In this document: piece after piece, positions 16,487 to 25,083 of the stretch | How positions within the stretch are numbered: the stretch's first letter is position 1 | Layout of the letters: every line of letters starts with the position of its first letter | Source of the DNA: Chryseobacterium sp. ISL-80 | Lineage (GTDB): Bacteria > Bacillota > Bacilli > Bacillales > Cytobacillaceae | Length of the DNA: 64,000 nt | NCBI GenBank assembly: GCA_018613055.1 | Contig: JAGGQZ010000018.1 | Coordinates: 43,251-107,250 of the forward strand | Reading direction: 5' to 3' | Translations under genes and position numbers: made by a program | The notes under the pieces: model-generated | Seen by the model: only the letters and a program-made list of their open reading frames with translations | Told to the model about the DNA's origin: nothing | The model's database searches: none

Positions 16487-17257
16487 TCAGCAGTATCGTG
16501 CAAGTGTATCCTGAAGCTTTTGCTGTAAGGAGGGCAAATCAGATACATGGATATTCATCCTCACATAGGTTTCATCCATGCCCATTGCTTCTGATAAGAA
16601 ACCACCGATACCTCTTGCTCTTCGGTCAACTTGCATCAATACTTCTGCTTCGTTTTCGCTGTTTGGATAGAGAACCAACTCCAGTTCATCCAAACGTCCT
16701 CTAAATGGGCCTGATGCAGCCACGAATTCAAACTCCTGGACGAATGGCAGATTCCGCCGAAGATGCCTGGGTGCCTGCTCACACTCAGCCTCCCTTAAAC
16801 GGAAGCCTAGATTGCTTACGGCATTAAAGATTCCTTGCATCAATGGGTTAGGCACTACCGTCAAATAATCTTTATCTCCGGGGTCGACTGCATTTTTGAT
16901 ATCAAGTCCTGTCGTTACCCAAACCTTCGTTCTTCCCATAGTTAACGGAATTTCCAATGGCAGCCTGAAGGTGAAAGGGATTTCCTTTGTTTCATTTTCT
17001 TTGATCAGAAAGGACTGCGTCAGCCTGAAGCGGTCAATTTGAGCTGTCGCTGTATACTTTCGGTCATCGCTTTCTTTTATATAAGTTGTATGTAAACTCA
17101 AATAGATGTCATCAATATTCTGCTCAACGCTCCCTCCGCGAATTTGAACAATTCCGCGTATCTCTTCTCCAGGCATCACCCGGTCCTTTTCAAGCTTCGT
17201 ATCGACTTTAGCCGCTCCGATTCCAACACTGGCAAACACCTTATTAAAAAATGACAT
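16487..17257 (-). CDS. spo0M: Sporulation-control protein Spo0M
   Basis: A 256-residue protein from the ATG at 17257 (GGGAGG 8 nt upstream; the ATG two codons earlier is only 2 nt from that site). The arrestin-like Spo0M fold is recognised from MSFFNKVFASVGIGAAKVDT, KDRVMPGEEIRGIVQIRGG and IPFTFRLPLEIPLT, here listed in pieces. It has two beta-sandwich halves and the AMGMDE/LARY end. Spo0M affects early sporulation and cell morphology in B. subtilis. Single gene. Confidence 0.92.
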   Translation of the reverse strand: MSFFNKVFASVGIGAAKVDTKLEKDRVMPGEEIRGIVQIRGGSVEQNIDDIYLSLHTTYIKESDDRKYTATAQIDRFRLTQSFLIKENETKEIPFTFRLPLEIPLTMGRTKVWVTTGLDIKNAVDPGDKDYLTVVPNPLMQGIFNAVSNLGFRLREAECEQAPRHLRRNLPFVQEFEFVAASGPFRGRLDELELVLYPNSENEAEVLMQVDRRARGIGGFLSEAMGMDETYVRMNIHVSDLPSLQQKLQDTLARYC

Positions 17258-17384
17258 CCACATTGCCTCCCAAAAATCACAATTTTCTTTTACGCTTATG
17301 TATACGATTATGAGTTAACAGGGTTTCATAAAACGCGATATTTTTTTGTCTCCTTAATTAGTGAACATACTTTAAAATAAAAAA

Positions 17385-17406
17385 GGCTGATTCATCCGAA
17401 TCGGCC
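17385..17406 (-). terminator. Terminator of yozD
   Basis: GGCCGATTC / GAATCAGCC stem with a 4-nt loop and TTTTTTATTTT on the minus strand, just past the yozD stop. Confidence 0.8.
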
Positions 17407-17426
17407 CCTCCCATCGGTGTATCTAC

Positions 17427-17600
17427 TTAATCTATTTCTTCTTCCTCATCGATGATGCATTTTTCAATCAGATATTCAAACGTGATATCCGCCATCTCTT
17501 CAAGTTCTTCCTCCGTGGGAACGTATCCCCTTTTAACAAGTTCATGAAAGAAAAATTCAGCAATCTCCTCTGTATCGATTATAACCTCAATCTCTTTCAC
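17427..17600 (-). CDS. yozD: YozD family protein, 57 aa
   Basis: A GTG at 17600 with GGGGGG upstream opens a 57-codon frame: MKEIEVIIDTEEIAEFFFHE, then LVKRGYVPTEEELEEMADIT and FEYLIEKCIIDEEEEID. It is very acidic and predicted alpha-helical. This matches the YozD family of Bacillus (unknown function), and its place before yodN agrees with B. subtilis order. It has its own terminator. Confidence 0.85.
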   Translation of the reverse strand: MKEIEVIIDTEEIAEFFFHELVKRGYVPTEEELEEMADITFEYLIEKCIIDEEEEID

Positions 17601-17736
17601 AGATTCGCCCCCCTTTATTCCAAATGTATGATATATGCGCTTGTTTCATGCCAAGCATATTGATTTTTCAGAAAAATCGTTCTATCTCTTTTGGACAAGC
17701 ATAGAATGGAATAAATCAATGGCGGGGTGAATTTCC

Positions 17737-17907
17737 ATGAAGACAATAGGTACGCTTGCAGAGATGTTCGTTGCTGAGGTCAATAAAGAAAACAGTGTGA
17801 TTGTAGAGTTTTTTGGCAGCATTGTGAATTCCTTATTTAAGGTTTTTCAAGTGGCCGGGATTCCTTTTCTTGTTTATGTGCTGCTTGAGTTTTCAGGCTG
17901 GTTTTAA
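17737..17907 (+). CDS. Small hydrophobic protein, 56 aa
   Basis: An ATG with GGGGTG seven nt upstream opens a 56-codon frame. The second half (~30-52, FKVFQVAGIPFLVYVLLEF) is a membrane helix; the first half is amphipathic with acidic residues. Its TAA stop overlaps the TAA of the convergent yodN-like gene by two bases within TTAA. I do not recognise a family; the ribosome site and hydrophobicity pattern support a real membrane microprotein. Confidence 0.6.
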   Translation: MKTIGTLAEMFVAEVNKENSVIVEFFGSIVNSLFKVFQVAGIPFLVYVLLEFSGWF

Positions 17908-18602
17908 ACATGGCTTTTTCCATCATTGTTAACCAGCAATGACAGCTTGCGGATGATCACTCTCATTACATGAGCGTATTCATCATCATTGAACCATTTA
18001 TATAAAATTCGGTAGTCATTGTATATATCAAGCAAATGATCGATGGTCATCCTTTTCTGGTTGATCTTCCGCAACTCTTCCTTTTCGCCTGCACGGGGCT
18101 GATGGGATTTTTTATCGAGGTTCACCGAGGGTCTTACTTCTTTATTGGCTGAAAACAGAAGGCCGAGCTTCTGAATAAAAGTATCTGCGCTTTCTGAATC
18201 CGCCACAAGTGTCAGTTCCTCTTCCCCGGCTTCAAGCCACTCTCCATCTTTAATCCTCGAGAGTTCATAGATGACATCCTCCCAGGCATCTTCTTTATAA
18301 CGCCAGATTTCAGTCCTGAAACCAACAACTTTAAAGAGATCCGAACCATATCCTTTAACCTGGACTAAATCGCCGAAGAAATATTTATACTCGATATCGA
18401 TTTGTTCCTTTTCCATCAGCTTTCCATCATATTCAGAGAGCATCTGCAAACTTGTTTCCAAATACAAGCCCTCGCTCTTATTGATTTCATATACATGAAG
18501 GCCGTCAAGCCACTTTACATCTGTCACTTTCCCCACGGTACCATAAATAGTGATCACGACTGTATCACCGATGTTAAACTTAGGTTTCTTCCGTTTTTCC
18601 AT
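17904..18602 (-). CDS. yodN: YodN-like hypothetical protein
   Basis: A 232-residue soluble protein (ATG at 18602; an in-frame ATG at 18611 is possible). The N-terminal ~55 residues form an SH3/KOW-like strand pattern (FNIGDTVVITIYGTVGKVTD), repeated at ~70-125 (YFFGDLVQVKGYGSDLFKVV). The middle is linker-like and Lys/Glu-rich, and the C-terminal ~60 residues are helical (TIDHLLDIYNDYRILYKWF). Location between yozD and yozE matches yodN of B. subtilis, whose function is unknown. Name is by synteny. Confidence 0.7.
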   Translation of the reverse strand: MEKRKKPKFNIGDTVVITIYGTVGKVTDVKWLDGLHVYEINKSEGLYLETSLQMLSEYDGKLMEKEQIDIEYKYFFGDLVQVKGYGSDLFKVVGFRTEIWRYKEDAWEDVIYELSRIKDGEWLEAGEEELTLVADSESADTFIQKLGLLFSANKEVRPSVNLDKKSHQPRAGEKEELRKINQKRMTIDHLLDIYNDYRILYKWFNDDEYAHVMRVIIRKLSLLVNNDGKSHV

Positions 18603-18710
18603 TTCCTCCATCTCCTCAACGATGAGTCGTGAATTGTGATTACCACAGTATATGCACCATTCTGAAAATCGCCACGCCCAGATGGAGGATGGATTATTTT
18701 ATTAAAACAA

Positions 18711-18740
18711 AAGGCCCCTGCGTGTGTGCGCAGCAGCCTT
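18711..18740 (-). terminator. Terminator of yozE
   Basis: AAGGC-tg-CTGCG / CGCAG-gg-GCCTT hairpin followed by TTTTGTTTT on the minus strand, right after yozE. Confidence 0.75.
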
Positions 18741-18741
18741 T

Positions 18742-18963
18742 TCAGCTTTCAGCTATCAAATATTCCTCCCATGCTTCATCAAAGACAGTCATGCTTTCAG
18801 GATACTGTCCGTTCATTTCCAGATAGGAGCTTATTTCGTCGTAGTCTTCCGAGTTTTTAGGGAAGGAAAGATCATCGTATGCAGAGTTCGCGAACCTGCT
18901 GATCGCATCCTTCGGTTTCGTGGAGCGGTATTTCATCAGAAAGTGGTAAAAGCTTTTATACAT
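18742..18963 (-). CDS. yozE: YozE family (SAM-like fold) protein
   Basis: A 73-residue protein from the ATG at 18963; 13 further upstream codons lack a ribosome site. MYKSFYHFLMKYRSTKPKDA, SRFANSAYDDLSFPK and DYDEISSYLE are the hallmark of the YozE SAM-like helical family. FDEAWEEYL near the end is also conserved. Function unknown. Position before yokU-kamA matches B. subtilis. Confidence 0.85.
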   Translation of the reverse strand: MYKSFYHFLMKYRSTKPKDAISRFANSAYDDLSFPKNSEDYDEISSYLEMNGQYPESMTVFDEAWEEYLIAES

Positions 18964-19079
18964 ATATGAACGCCTGCCTAAAGTTAGAATTTGTCTGTCC
19001 ATACTATAACGAAAAGTTCACTGTCCGTCCACATATAAGAAAGTATTGAGCACCTTTCTAACAGGAAAGGTGCCCGCCA

Positions 19080-19271
19080 TTATTGCCATCTGGCTGATTT
19101 CGCCATTTCCAGCAATGCCCATATAATATTCACCATTAAAATGGCCACAGTGATGGGAACAGCATGAAGCCAGTTCATCCCGAATTTCTCTTTGATCATC
19201 CTCACATAGTATCCGCACAGGAACAACACCAACATTGCTGCCATCAGCATGATTGATAAAGCGATATACAT
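19080..19271 (-). CDS. Small two-helix membrane protein
   Basis: A 63-residue protein, ATG at 19271 with GGGGAG five nt upstream. Two membrane helices (2-24 and ~36-56) are joined by a short basic loop (VRMIKEKFGMNW). An overlapping frame at 19018-19290 has no ribosome site and an improbable Cys/His-rich composition, so this frame was preferred. Family not recognised. Confidence 0.65.
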   Translation of the reverse strand: MYIALSIMLMAAMLVLFLCGYYVRMIKEKFGMNWLHAVPITVAILMVNIIWALLEMAKSARWQ

Positions 19272-19297
19272 TAGATCTCCCCACTTCCAATATGAAT

Positions 19298-19328
19298 ACT
19301 CCCCACTCTATTATAAAGAGTAGGGAGT
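19298..19328 (-). terminator. Hairpin downstream of yokU
   Basis: ACTCCCyACTCT / AGAGTrGGGAGT stem with a 7-nt loop ~75 nt beyond yokU. There is no clear T-run, so it may be a processing stop rather than a terminator. Confidence 0.4.
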
Positions 19329-19401
19329 AACTGGATAAAAAGGAAGTGTGAATTTTTTGTGAACAGCTTTCTGTTTCAGGTTATTTTTGTCACTCCTCAT
19401 T

Positions 19402-19683
19402 TCACGATGTAAAATCAAAGTAATTCCGTTTTAACAGTCTTGGCTGTTCCATCAATTCTTCGAAGGTGATGACTTTGGCCAGTTTTTTTGTGTCGATTAG
19501 AAACAGCTGGTCTTCGATTTCCTTTGTGATCAATTCAGTCTGGTAGGTCATTTGACAGTCGAGACAATGGACTGCAGGTGTATCATTAATTTGGATTGCT
19601 TTGGTTCCATCGGGTAGTTCCCAATAAACTTTGTCTGTGACTGCTTTGATATTTTCACTGCTGCACCATTCGCAATTAGCCAT
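19402..19683 (-). CDS. yokU: YokU family zinc-finger protein
   Basis: A 93-residue protein with two CxxC pairs: C4-x2-C7 (ANCEWCSS) and C39-x2-C42 (VHCLDCQMTY), the N-terminal MqsA-type zinc-finger arrangement of the YokU/YgiT group. The helical tail (ITKEIEDQLFLID) resembles the linker in YgiT antitoxins but the DNA-binding HTH is missing. Its ATG overlaps the kamA stop by one base (TAATG), so it is translationally coupled to kamA. Its job in lysine metabolism is unknown. Confidence 0.8.
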   Translation of the reverse strand: MANCEWCSSENIKAVTDKVYWELPDGTKAIQINDTPAVHCLDCQMTYQTELITKEIEDQLFLIDTKKLAKVITFEELMEQPRLLKRNYFDFTS

Positions 19684-21119
19684 TATTCACTCCCCTTTGC
19701 TGTCGGGAACGTCTCCTGAGGATCAGGGGCGTGAGTTGTTTTATTCTGTTGTGCCATGAATTTCTTTTCTTTCAGTTCATCGCGCTTTTCCCGCTTATCC
19801 TTGAGTGATGCATGTGTTGGATCTTCCTCGTACTTTTCACGGCGGTCAATCCTGCCTAGTCCTTCCGGGATTAAGTTGAATTCACTGTCATTCATGATGG
19901 CTGCAATTCCGGTATTGGATTTTTTCTTTTCGTAATCAGGATAAACCTGTTTGAAGTATCCTTCCGCTCTGCCTGGCACATAATTTTCAGGTTCTGGATA
20001 AGAGGTGATGACACCTTCGAAATTCCTGAGCACGACTTTCTCAGGACTTTGCGAAATCAGGTAGTTTGGCTGCAAGGAGATTTTTCCTCCTCCACCAGGT
20101 GCGTCAACCACAAAGGTCGGAACAGCATAGCCGGATGTATGCCCTCTCAAGCCCTCGATGATTTCAAGGCCCTTCGTCACAGGGGCGCGGAAATGGCCAA
20201 TGCCTTCTGACAGGTCGCACTGGTAGATATAGTAAGGGCGAACCCGGATTTTTACAAGGTCATGCATCAGCTTTTTCATGATGGCGACACTGTCATTAAT
20301 GCCAGCAAGGATGACCGATTGATTTCCAACCGGGACACCTGCATTGGCAAGCATTTCACAGGCCCGCTTTGAATCCTCGGTAATTTCAATCGATGTATTG
20401 AAGTGTGTATTCAGCCAGATTGGATGGTATTTTTTGAGGATGTTACATAGATTCTCTGTAATCCGCTGCGGAAATACAACAGGTGCACGGGTACCGATAC
20501 GGATGATTTCAACATGGTCAATTTCACGCAGGTTTTTCAAAATATACTCAAGGATGTTGTCATTGATCAGCAGCCCATCCCCTCCAGAAATCAGCACATC
20601 GCGTACTTCAGGAGTATTCTTGATATAGTTGATCGCCGCATCCAGCTGTTTTTTGGCAACCCCCATGCCGATTTGTCCGGAAAATCTGCGGCGGGTACAA
20701 TAACGGCAGTACATAGAACATTGATTGGTAACAAGGAACAGCACCCTGTCAGGATATCGATGGGTCAAGCCTGGCACAGGCGAATCCTCATCTTCGTGCA
20801 ATGGATCTTCAAGATCGTATTTTGTTTTGTGGATTTCCTTTGAGATTGGGACAGACTGCATCCTTACCGGGCAGCGAGGATCATCTGGATTCATTAATGA
20901 AGCATAATATGGTGTGATATTGAGCGGGATTGTTTTTGTAGAGATCCTGACACCCTCTTCTTCATCAGGGGTCAGATTGATGACCTTTTTCAAATCATCG
21001 AGTGTCCTGATTGTATTGGTAAGCTGCCAGAGCCAGTCATTCCACTGTTCTTCGGTCACATCTTTCCATAGTTCGATATCTTTCCAATGTCTTAATGGCT
21101 TATATAAAGTTTGTTTCAT
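19683..21119 (-). CDS. kamA: L-lysine 2,3-aminomutase KamA
   Basis: A 478-residue radical SAM enzyme turning L-lysine into L-beta-lysine. The CxxxCxxC cluster motif is C134-SMY-C138-RY-C141. The PLP lysine is Lys346 in APGGGGKISL. The SGGDGLL motif contacts SAM. The C-terminal extension (~380-478) is Lys/Glu-rich and longer than in clostridial enzymes, as usual in Bacillus. It is preceded by a near-consensus -24/-12 promoter and the gene of a sigma-54-type activator, and is followed by yokU in the same transcript. In B. subtilis kamA is transcribed in the mother cell with the yod genes; here it has separate control. Confidence 0.95.
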   Translation of the reverse strand: MKQTLYKPLRHWKDIELWKDVTEEQWNDWLWQLTNTIRTLDDLKKVINLTPDEEEGVRISTKTIPLNITPYYASLMNPDDPRCPVRMQSVPISKEIHKTKYDLEDPLHEDEDSPVPGLTHRYPDRVLFLVTNQCSMYCRYCTRRRFSGQIGMGVAKKQLDAAINYIKNTPEVRDVLISGGDGLLINDNILEYILKNLREIDHVEIIRIGTRAPVVFPQRITENLCNILKKYHPIWLNTHFNTSIEITEDSKRACEMLANAGVPVGNQSVILAGINDSVAIMKKLMHDLVKIRVRPYYIYQCDLSEGIGHFRAPVTKGLEIIEGLRGHTSGYAVPTFVVDAPGGGGKISLQPNYLISQSPEKVVLRNFEGVITSYPEPENYVPGRAEGYFKQVYPDYEKKKSNTGIAAIMNDSEFNLIPEGLGRIDRREKYEEDPTHASLKDKREKRDELKEKKFMAQQNKTTHAPDPQETFPTAKGSE

Positions 21120-21156
21120 CCAATTTCCCCCTAGCTATTTTTATATCAATTTATAA

Positions 21157-21172
21157 TGCAAGTTCTGTGCCA
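21157..21172 (-). promoter_or_regulatory. Sigma-54 (SigL) -24/-12 promoter of kamA
   Basis: On the minus strand TGGCAC-AGAAC-TTGCA matches the sigma-54 consensus TGGCAC-N5-TTGCA at every position. It lies 38 nt before the kamA ATG. The adjacent activator gene (21290-22681) has a sigma-54 interaction domain, supporting its use. Confidence 0.88.
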
Positions 21173-21202
21173 GAGTTAGCGGACTATTCTGAAATAAGTA
21201 AA

Positions 21203-21215
21203 CTGCTTGCAGCAG
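21203..21215. promoter_or_regulatory. Possible upstream activator site for kamA
   Basis: Inverted repeat CTGCT-TGC-AGCAG ~30 nt upstream of the -24 element, in the position of an enhancer for a bacterial enhancer-binding protein. It is short; activators often bind further upstream. Confidence 0.3.
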
Positions 21216-21257
21216 GGGTTTTTGAAGAACAAGACACTTCTGGATAAAAAAAATAAC

Positions 21258-21275
21258 CTGCTGAAATTTCGGCAG
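21258..21275 (-). terminator. Terminator of the sigma-54 activator gene
   Basis: CTGCcGAAA / TTTCaGCAG stem (one mismatch) followed by a long T-run on the minus strand; separates the activator gene from the kamA promoter. Confidence 0.7.
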
Positions 21276-21289
21276 ATTATGTTTCAAGG

Positions 21290-22681
21290 CTAGATATTCA
21301 ATTTTTTTAATTTATATTGAAGTGTTTGTCTTGGAATATCGAGCAGGATGGCTGCCTGCTGGATATTTCCGCCGGAGGCTTCGAGCGCATCCCTGATCAA
21401 CTGCACCTCAAGCTCCTTCAGGTTCTCTCTCAATACCAATGAAGGAGTACTGCTCACCGGCTCTGGGGCGATATTTTTCAGCATCATTGGAAGGTCATGA
21501 GCAGTTAGCTTTTCACCTTCACAGACATTCATCATGTACTCAATTGTATGCTTTAGCTCACGTACATTTCCAGGCCATTGATGGGTAAGAAAAATAGACT
21601 TCGCCTTTTCATCCAGCCCGGACACATGCTTCCTCAGCTCATGATTGTACTGGCTTATAAAAAGGTCGCTCAGATAAAGGATATCTTCCTTTCTCTGTCT
21701 CAAAGGAATCAATTCGAACGTCAGAACATTCAGTCGATAAAAGAGGTCGGTACGCAGCTGATTCTCTTCCATCGCTTTCCCCGGGTAGACATTCATCGCG
21801 GAGATCACCCTGACATTCACTGACGTCACATTCGTGCTTCCGACCCTTCTGACAGCGCCATCCTCCAGTACACGCAGCAATTTAGCCTGGAGGTCGAACG
21901 GCATCGAGTTAAGCTCATCAAGGAAAAGCGTCCCTCCGTTTGCCAGCTCGAAAAGACCTGGCCTGTCCACCGCTCCGGTATAACTTCCCTTAGAAGTCCC
22001 AAATAGTATACTTTCGAGCAGGTTTTCAGGTATGGCTGCACAATTCTGGACTATGAACGGACCAGCAGCCCGCTTTGAAGCATTATGGATAGATTGGACG
22101 AAGAGTTCTTTCCCGGTGCCGCTTTCCCCATAGACAAGAATGGGAGAATCGGATTTTGCGAGTTTTTCAGCCTTCTTTTTTACCATCATAAAATGCTTAT
22201 TCGTTGTCAGCACATCACTGAATGTATAGCCGGCCTGCTGTTTTACAGCCTTGCCATTTCGGAGTCTCAAACCCTTTTGGATTTCGACAAGGCGTTCTGA
22301 AAGCTGCTTGATCCGCGAATAATCCTTGGCGATTTCAACAGCACCTATCAGTTCCCCCTGGACAAATATTGGCAGAGTCGTATTGACAGTTTCAATTTTC
22401 CTTCCGTGCAAGTTTACAAAGGATTGTGTTTCATTATAGATTGGCTTTTTCGTTTCGATCACTTTCAGTAAGGTGCTGGATTGATCATTCAGCGAAGGAA
22501 AAACACTCAAGAGCGGCTTCCCAACTACTTCTCTGATTTCCAATCCATCATGCCTGGCGGCGACTTGATTGTAGAATATCGTTATGCCTTCGGTGTTGAC
22601 GACATGGATGGCTTCATCGATGCATTTCAGTATGGCGCTCAAGATTTCTTCGGTAACATTGGATACTGAATTCAATCCCAT
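21290..22681 (-). CDS. Sigma-54-dependent activator (PAS-AAA-Fis)
   Basis: A 463-residue enhancer-binding protein from the ATG at 22681. An N-terminal PAS domain (~10-125, sensing region) is followed by the AAA+ domain with Walker A GESGTGKE (~185-192), the sigma-54 contact loop GSYTGA (~232-237, a variant of GAFTGA), Walker B GGTLFLDE (~249-256) and the arginine-finger region. The C terminus (~420-460) is a Fis-type HTH ([19 protein letters not shown]). It resembles RocR-type activators of amino-acid catabolism. It sits directly upstream of the kamA -24/-12 promoter and after yodP, so it very likely activates lysine degradation genes in response to lysine or a derivative. Confidence 0.9.
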   Translation of the reverse strand: MGLNSVSNVTEEILSAILKCIDEAIHVVNTEGITIFYNQVAARHDGLEIREVVGKPLLSVFPSLNDQSSTLLKVIETKKPIYNETQSFVNLHGRKIETVNTTLPIFVQGELIGAVEIAKDYSRIKQLSERLVEIQKGLRLRNGKAVKQQAGYTFSDVLTTNKHFMMVKKKAEKLAKSDSPILVYGESGTGKELFVQSIHNASKRAAGPFIVQNCAAIPENLLESILFGTSKGSYTGAVDRPGLFELANGGTLFLDELNSMPFDLQAKLLRVLEDGAVRRVGSTNVTSVNVRVISAMNVYPGKAMEENQLRTDLFYRLNVLTFELIPLRQRKEDILYLSDLFISQYNHELRKHVSGLDEKAKSIFLTHQWPGNVRELKHTIEYMMNVCEGEKLTAHDLPMMLKNIAPEPVSSTPSLVLRENLKELEVQLIRDALEASGGNIQQAAILLDIPRQTLQYKLKKLNI

Positions 22682-22727
22682 CACACTCCCATATTAAGTA
22701 TATGACAGCGTGCCGAAAAACTGTCTT

Positions 22728-23594
22728 CTACTGCCCAAAATTTGGCGGTTTTGCCAAATCTTTTACCCAAACGTTCATATTCTCAATTTTATCATATATA
22801 TATACATTGTTCACCAGCCTGCCGCGATAGGCATAGCCTAATTGATACAATGCCGCATTCATGCCAAATGATAATGACCTCGCGATGGAATAGGCGCAAA
22901 AGATGCCGTTCTCAATCAGTTCTGCCTCTAAATGAGCCAGGAGGACTTTCATCAAGCCATGCTTCCGATGCTCTTTTAATGTCGCACAATCAGTCATTTC
23001 CGCATTTTTATAAAAAAGATCGACCTCTGCGGAAGCTGCGCTAACAATCTGGCCATTATGAACAAATCCATAGTAAATCGTTCCTTCAGTCATCGTTTTG
23101 ACAATATACTCCGGGTCATTCAGCGGGGTTGGATAGATTTGAAAAACTTCTTTGTATAACTTGGATAATCCGTGGGCATCCGATTTGTCCATTTTCTTCA
23201 TCACATAATCGCCTGGAGGATTAATCTTCTGGGTAGGCTCCGCCAAACGATAGACACTTTTTATGATTCCATCCTCCTCGGTCCAGTGCGGCGTTGCTTT
23301 TCTTTCGTCACTTAAAAACTTTGAAAAGAATACACAATCAGAGCCAAGGAAAAAACCGTCAATGCTTGCTTCAAAACTGTACCCGTGTTCAAGGAGCTGT
23401 GTAAAATGTTCTCTTCTTCCTTTAATGATCAATTTATCAGCCTTTTCGCTCTCTGCCAGCTCTTCTGCGTGTTTCAAAGCATTCGATAAACTGCCCAAGT
23501 AATCTTCCACTCTCACTCGTTTATTTTGTTTATCAAGATAAACAGTCATCTTGCCATTCTTGTCTGATAAGACGAGTGTTTTCCCTAAATGCAT
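22728..23594 (-). CDS. ablB: Beta-lysine N6-acetyltransferase YodP/AblB
   Basis: A 288-residue GNAT protein. The C-terminal half (~135-275) carries the acetyltransferase fold with the acetyl-CoA loop in TLKEHRKHGLMKVLLAHLE, and the beta-strand IVSAASAEVDLFY. The N-terminal half has the GRREHFTQLLEHGY element of the AblB family. It acetylates the 6-amino group of beta-lysine made by KamA. In methanogens and some Bacillus N6-acetyl-beta-lysine is an osmolyte; here the adjoining catabolic genes suggest it is an intermediate. The ribosome site GGGGGAG precedes the ATG. It is followed by the activator gene at 46 nt. Confidence 0.88.
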   Translation of the reverse strand: MHLGKTLVLSDKNGKMTVYLDKQNKRVRVEDYLGSLSNALKHAEELAESEKADKLIIKGRREHFTQLLEHGYSFEASIDGFFLGSDCVFFSKFLSDERKATPHWTEEDGIIKSVYRLAEPTQKINPPGDYVMKKMDKSDAHGLSKLYKEVFQIYPTPLNDPEYIVKTMTEGTIYYGFVHNGQIVSAASAEVDLFYKNAEMTDCATLKEHRKHGLMKVLLAHLEAELIENGIFCAYSIARSLSFGMNAALYQLGYAYRGRLVNNVYIYDKIENMNVWVKDLAKPPNFGQ

Positions 23595-23633
23595 TTTCTC
23601 TCCCCCATCCCCTTATTTTTCTGTCGAATGAAA

Positions 23634-23654
23634 AGCCTGGCTTTGGGCCAGGCT
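23634..23654 (-). terminator. Terminator of the aminotransferase-ALDH pair
   Basis: AGCCTGGC / GCCAGGCT stem with a 5-nt loop and TTTT on the minus strand, immediately after the aldehyde dehydrogenase gene; isolates it from yodP. Confidence 0.8.
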
Positions 23655-23660
23655 GACTGT

Positions 23661-25082
23661 TCAATCCAGTTTGAATGAAACAAGCTTTAGTTCAGTCATT
23701 TCTTCAACAGCATACTTGATTCCTTCTCTACCAGTCCCGCTTTGTTTGACACCGCCATATGGCATATGGTCGACCCGGAAAGTAGGGATATCATTGATCA
23801 TCACGCCGCCGACGTGCAGATTCCTGGCTGCTCTGAAAGCTTTTTGAAGATCATTTGTATAGACACCTGCCTGAAGGCCGAACTGCGATTCATTGACCTG
23901 GTTGATTGCTTCATCAAAGTCCTGGAACGTGTTGATATGGACAACTGGTGCGAAGACTTCCTCACAGGAAATTTTATCAGTCGGTTTTGCATTTAGGAGC
24001 ACAGTCGGCTTTAATACCTGCTGTTCGCTTTCTCCTCCCAGGACCAGTTCGGCTCCATTTCCCACCGCATCCTGAATCCAGGACTTGGCCCTTTGTACAT
24101 CCCCCGCACTGATCATTGCAGCGACATCTGTTTCTTCTTCCAGAGGGTCCCCCACTTTAAGACGGCCTGCTTCTTCAACGAACTGCGAAACAAATTCCTC
24201 GGCAATAGTTTCATGGACATAAATGCGCTGAATCGAAATGCAAACCTGCCCCTGATTTGAGAAGGCACCCGTCACGATTCTTGGCATTACCTTGCTAAGG
24301 TTCGTTCCTTCATCGACAATCAGTGCCGAATTCGAACCCAGTTCAAGTGTTACCCTCTTTAAACCGGCATTTTCACGAATATAAGTACCGACCGCAGGGC
24401 TTCCGGTGAAGGTTACCTTTTTCACCCGGTCATCAGCAACCAGGACGTCGCCGACACTTTTCCCGCTGCCGGTTACCACATTCAGAGCGCCTGCCGGCAA
24501 TCCTGCCTTATGAAAGTATGAGGCGATTTTATAGGCAGATAACGGTGTCTGGCTCGCTGGCTTAAGGACGACTGTATTTCCCGCTGCTATCGCAGGTCCG
24601 ACCTTATGGGCGACAAGGTTCATTGGGAAATTGAATGGAGTAATCGCAGCGATGACGCCAAGCGGCTCCTTTACAGTATAAGCAATACGCCCCTCTCCGC
24701 CGGGCGCGGCATCCATCGGGATGGTTTCTCCCTGGATCCTTCTTGCTTCTTCCGCGGCGAATGTATAGGTCATGACGGTCCGGTCGACTTCTGCCCGGGC
24801 CGCTTTCAATGGTTTGGAGGATTCCTCGGCGATCAGCCTTGCACATTCTTCACGATCCTCCTGAATATAATCGGCCACCTTCCGAAGAATATCGGCACGT
24901 TTATGGGCATCCATTTCCGCCATGCCCCTCGCTGCTTCAGCTGCAGAGTCAATCGCTCTGGTCACGTCTTCTTTGGCCGCTTCTGCTACTTCGGCTATTT
25001 GTCCACCTGTATATGGATTTAACAGTGGACGGTAATATTCTGTTTCCACACTCTCTCCATTGATCCATAAATCCTGTTTCAT
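23661..25082 (-). CDS. NAD(P)-dependent aldehyde dehydrogenase
   Basis: A 473-residue ALDH from the ATG at 25082 (GGAGGG 5-7 nt upstream); a longer frame reads back into the aminotransferase gene. Key residues are Asn151 (TPFNFP), Glu247 (LELGSN) and nucleophile Cys281 (NQGQVCIS), with GSPAVG for the cofactor. The NQGQVCISIQR block resembles GapN/lactaldehyde-type ALDHs more than classic GabD. It starts one base after the stop of the GABA-aminotransferase-like gene, so the two act together. Oxidation of succinate semialdehyde to succinate is the best inference from context, not from motif. Confidence 0.85.
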   Translation of the reverse strand: MKQDLWINGESVETEYYRPLLNPYTGGQIAEVAEAAKEDVTRAIDSAAEAARGMAEMDAHKRADILRKVADYIQEDREECARLIAEESSKPLKAARAEVDRTVMTYTFAAEEARRIQGETIPMDAAPGGEGRIAYTVKEPLGVIAAITPFNFPMNLVAHKVGPAIAAGNTVVLKPASQTPLSAYKIASYFHKAGLPAGALNVVTGSGKSVGDVLVADDRVKKVTFTGSPAVGTYIRENAGLKRVTLELGSNSALIVDEGTNLSKVMPRIVTGAFSNQGQVCISIQRIYVHETIAEEFVSQFVEEAGRLKVGDPLEEETDVAAMISAGDVQRAKSWIQDAVGNGAELVLGGESEQQVLKPTVLLNAKPTDKISCEEVFAPVVHINTFQDFDEAINQVNESQFGLQAGVYTNDLQKAFRAARNLHVGGVMINDIPTFRVDHMPYGGVKQSGTGREGIKYAVEEMTELKLVSFKLD

Positions 25083-25083
25083 C

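Noticed and set aside
19018-19290. 90-codon frame overlapping the small membrane protein
   Set aside because: No ribosome site, unlikely Cys/His-rich composition; the 63-residue frame at 19080-19271 has GGGGAG and two clear membrane helices.
20344-20843. Plus-strand frames within kamA
   Set aside because: Antisense shadows of a well-supported gene.
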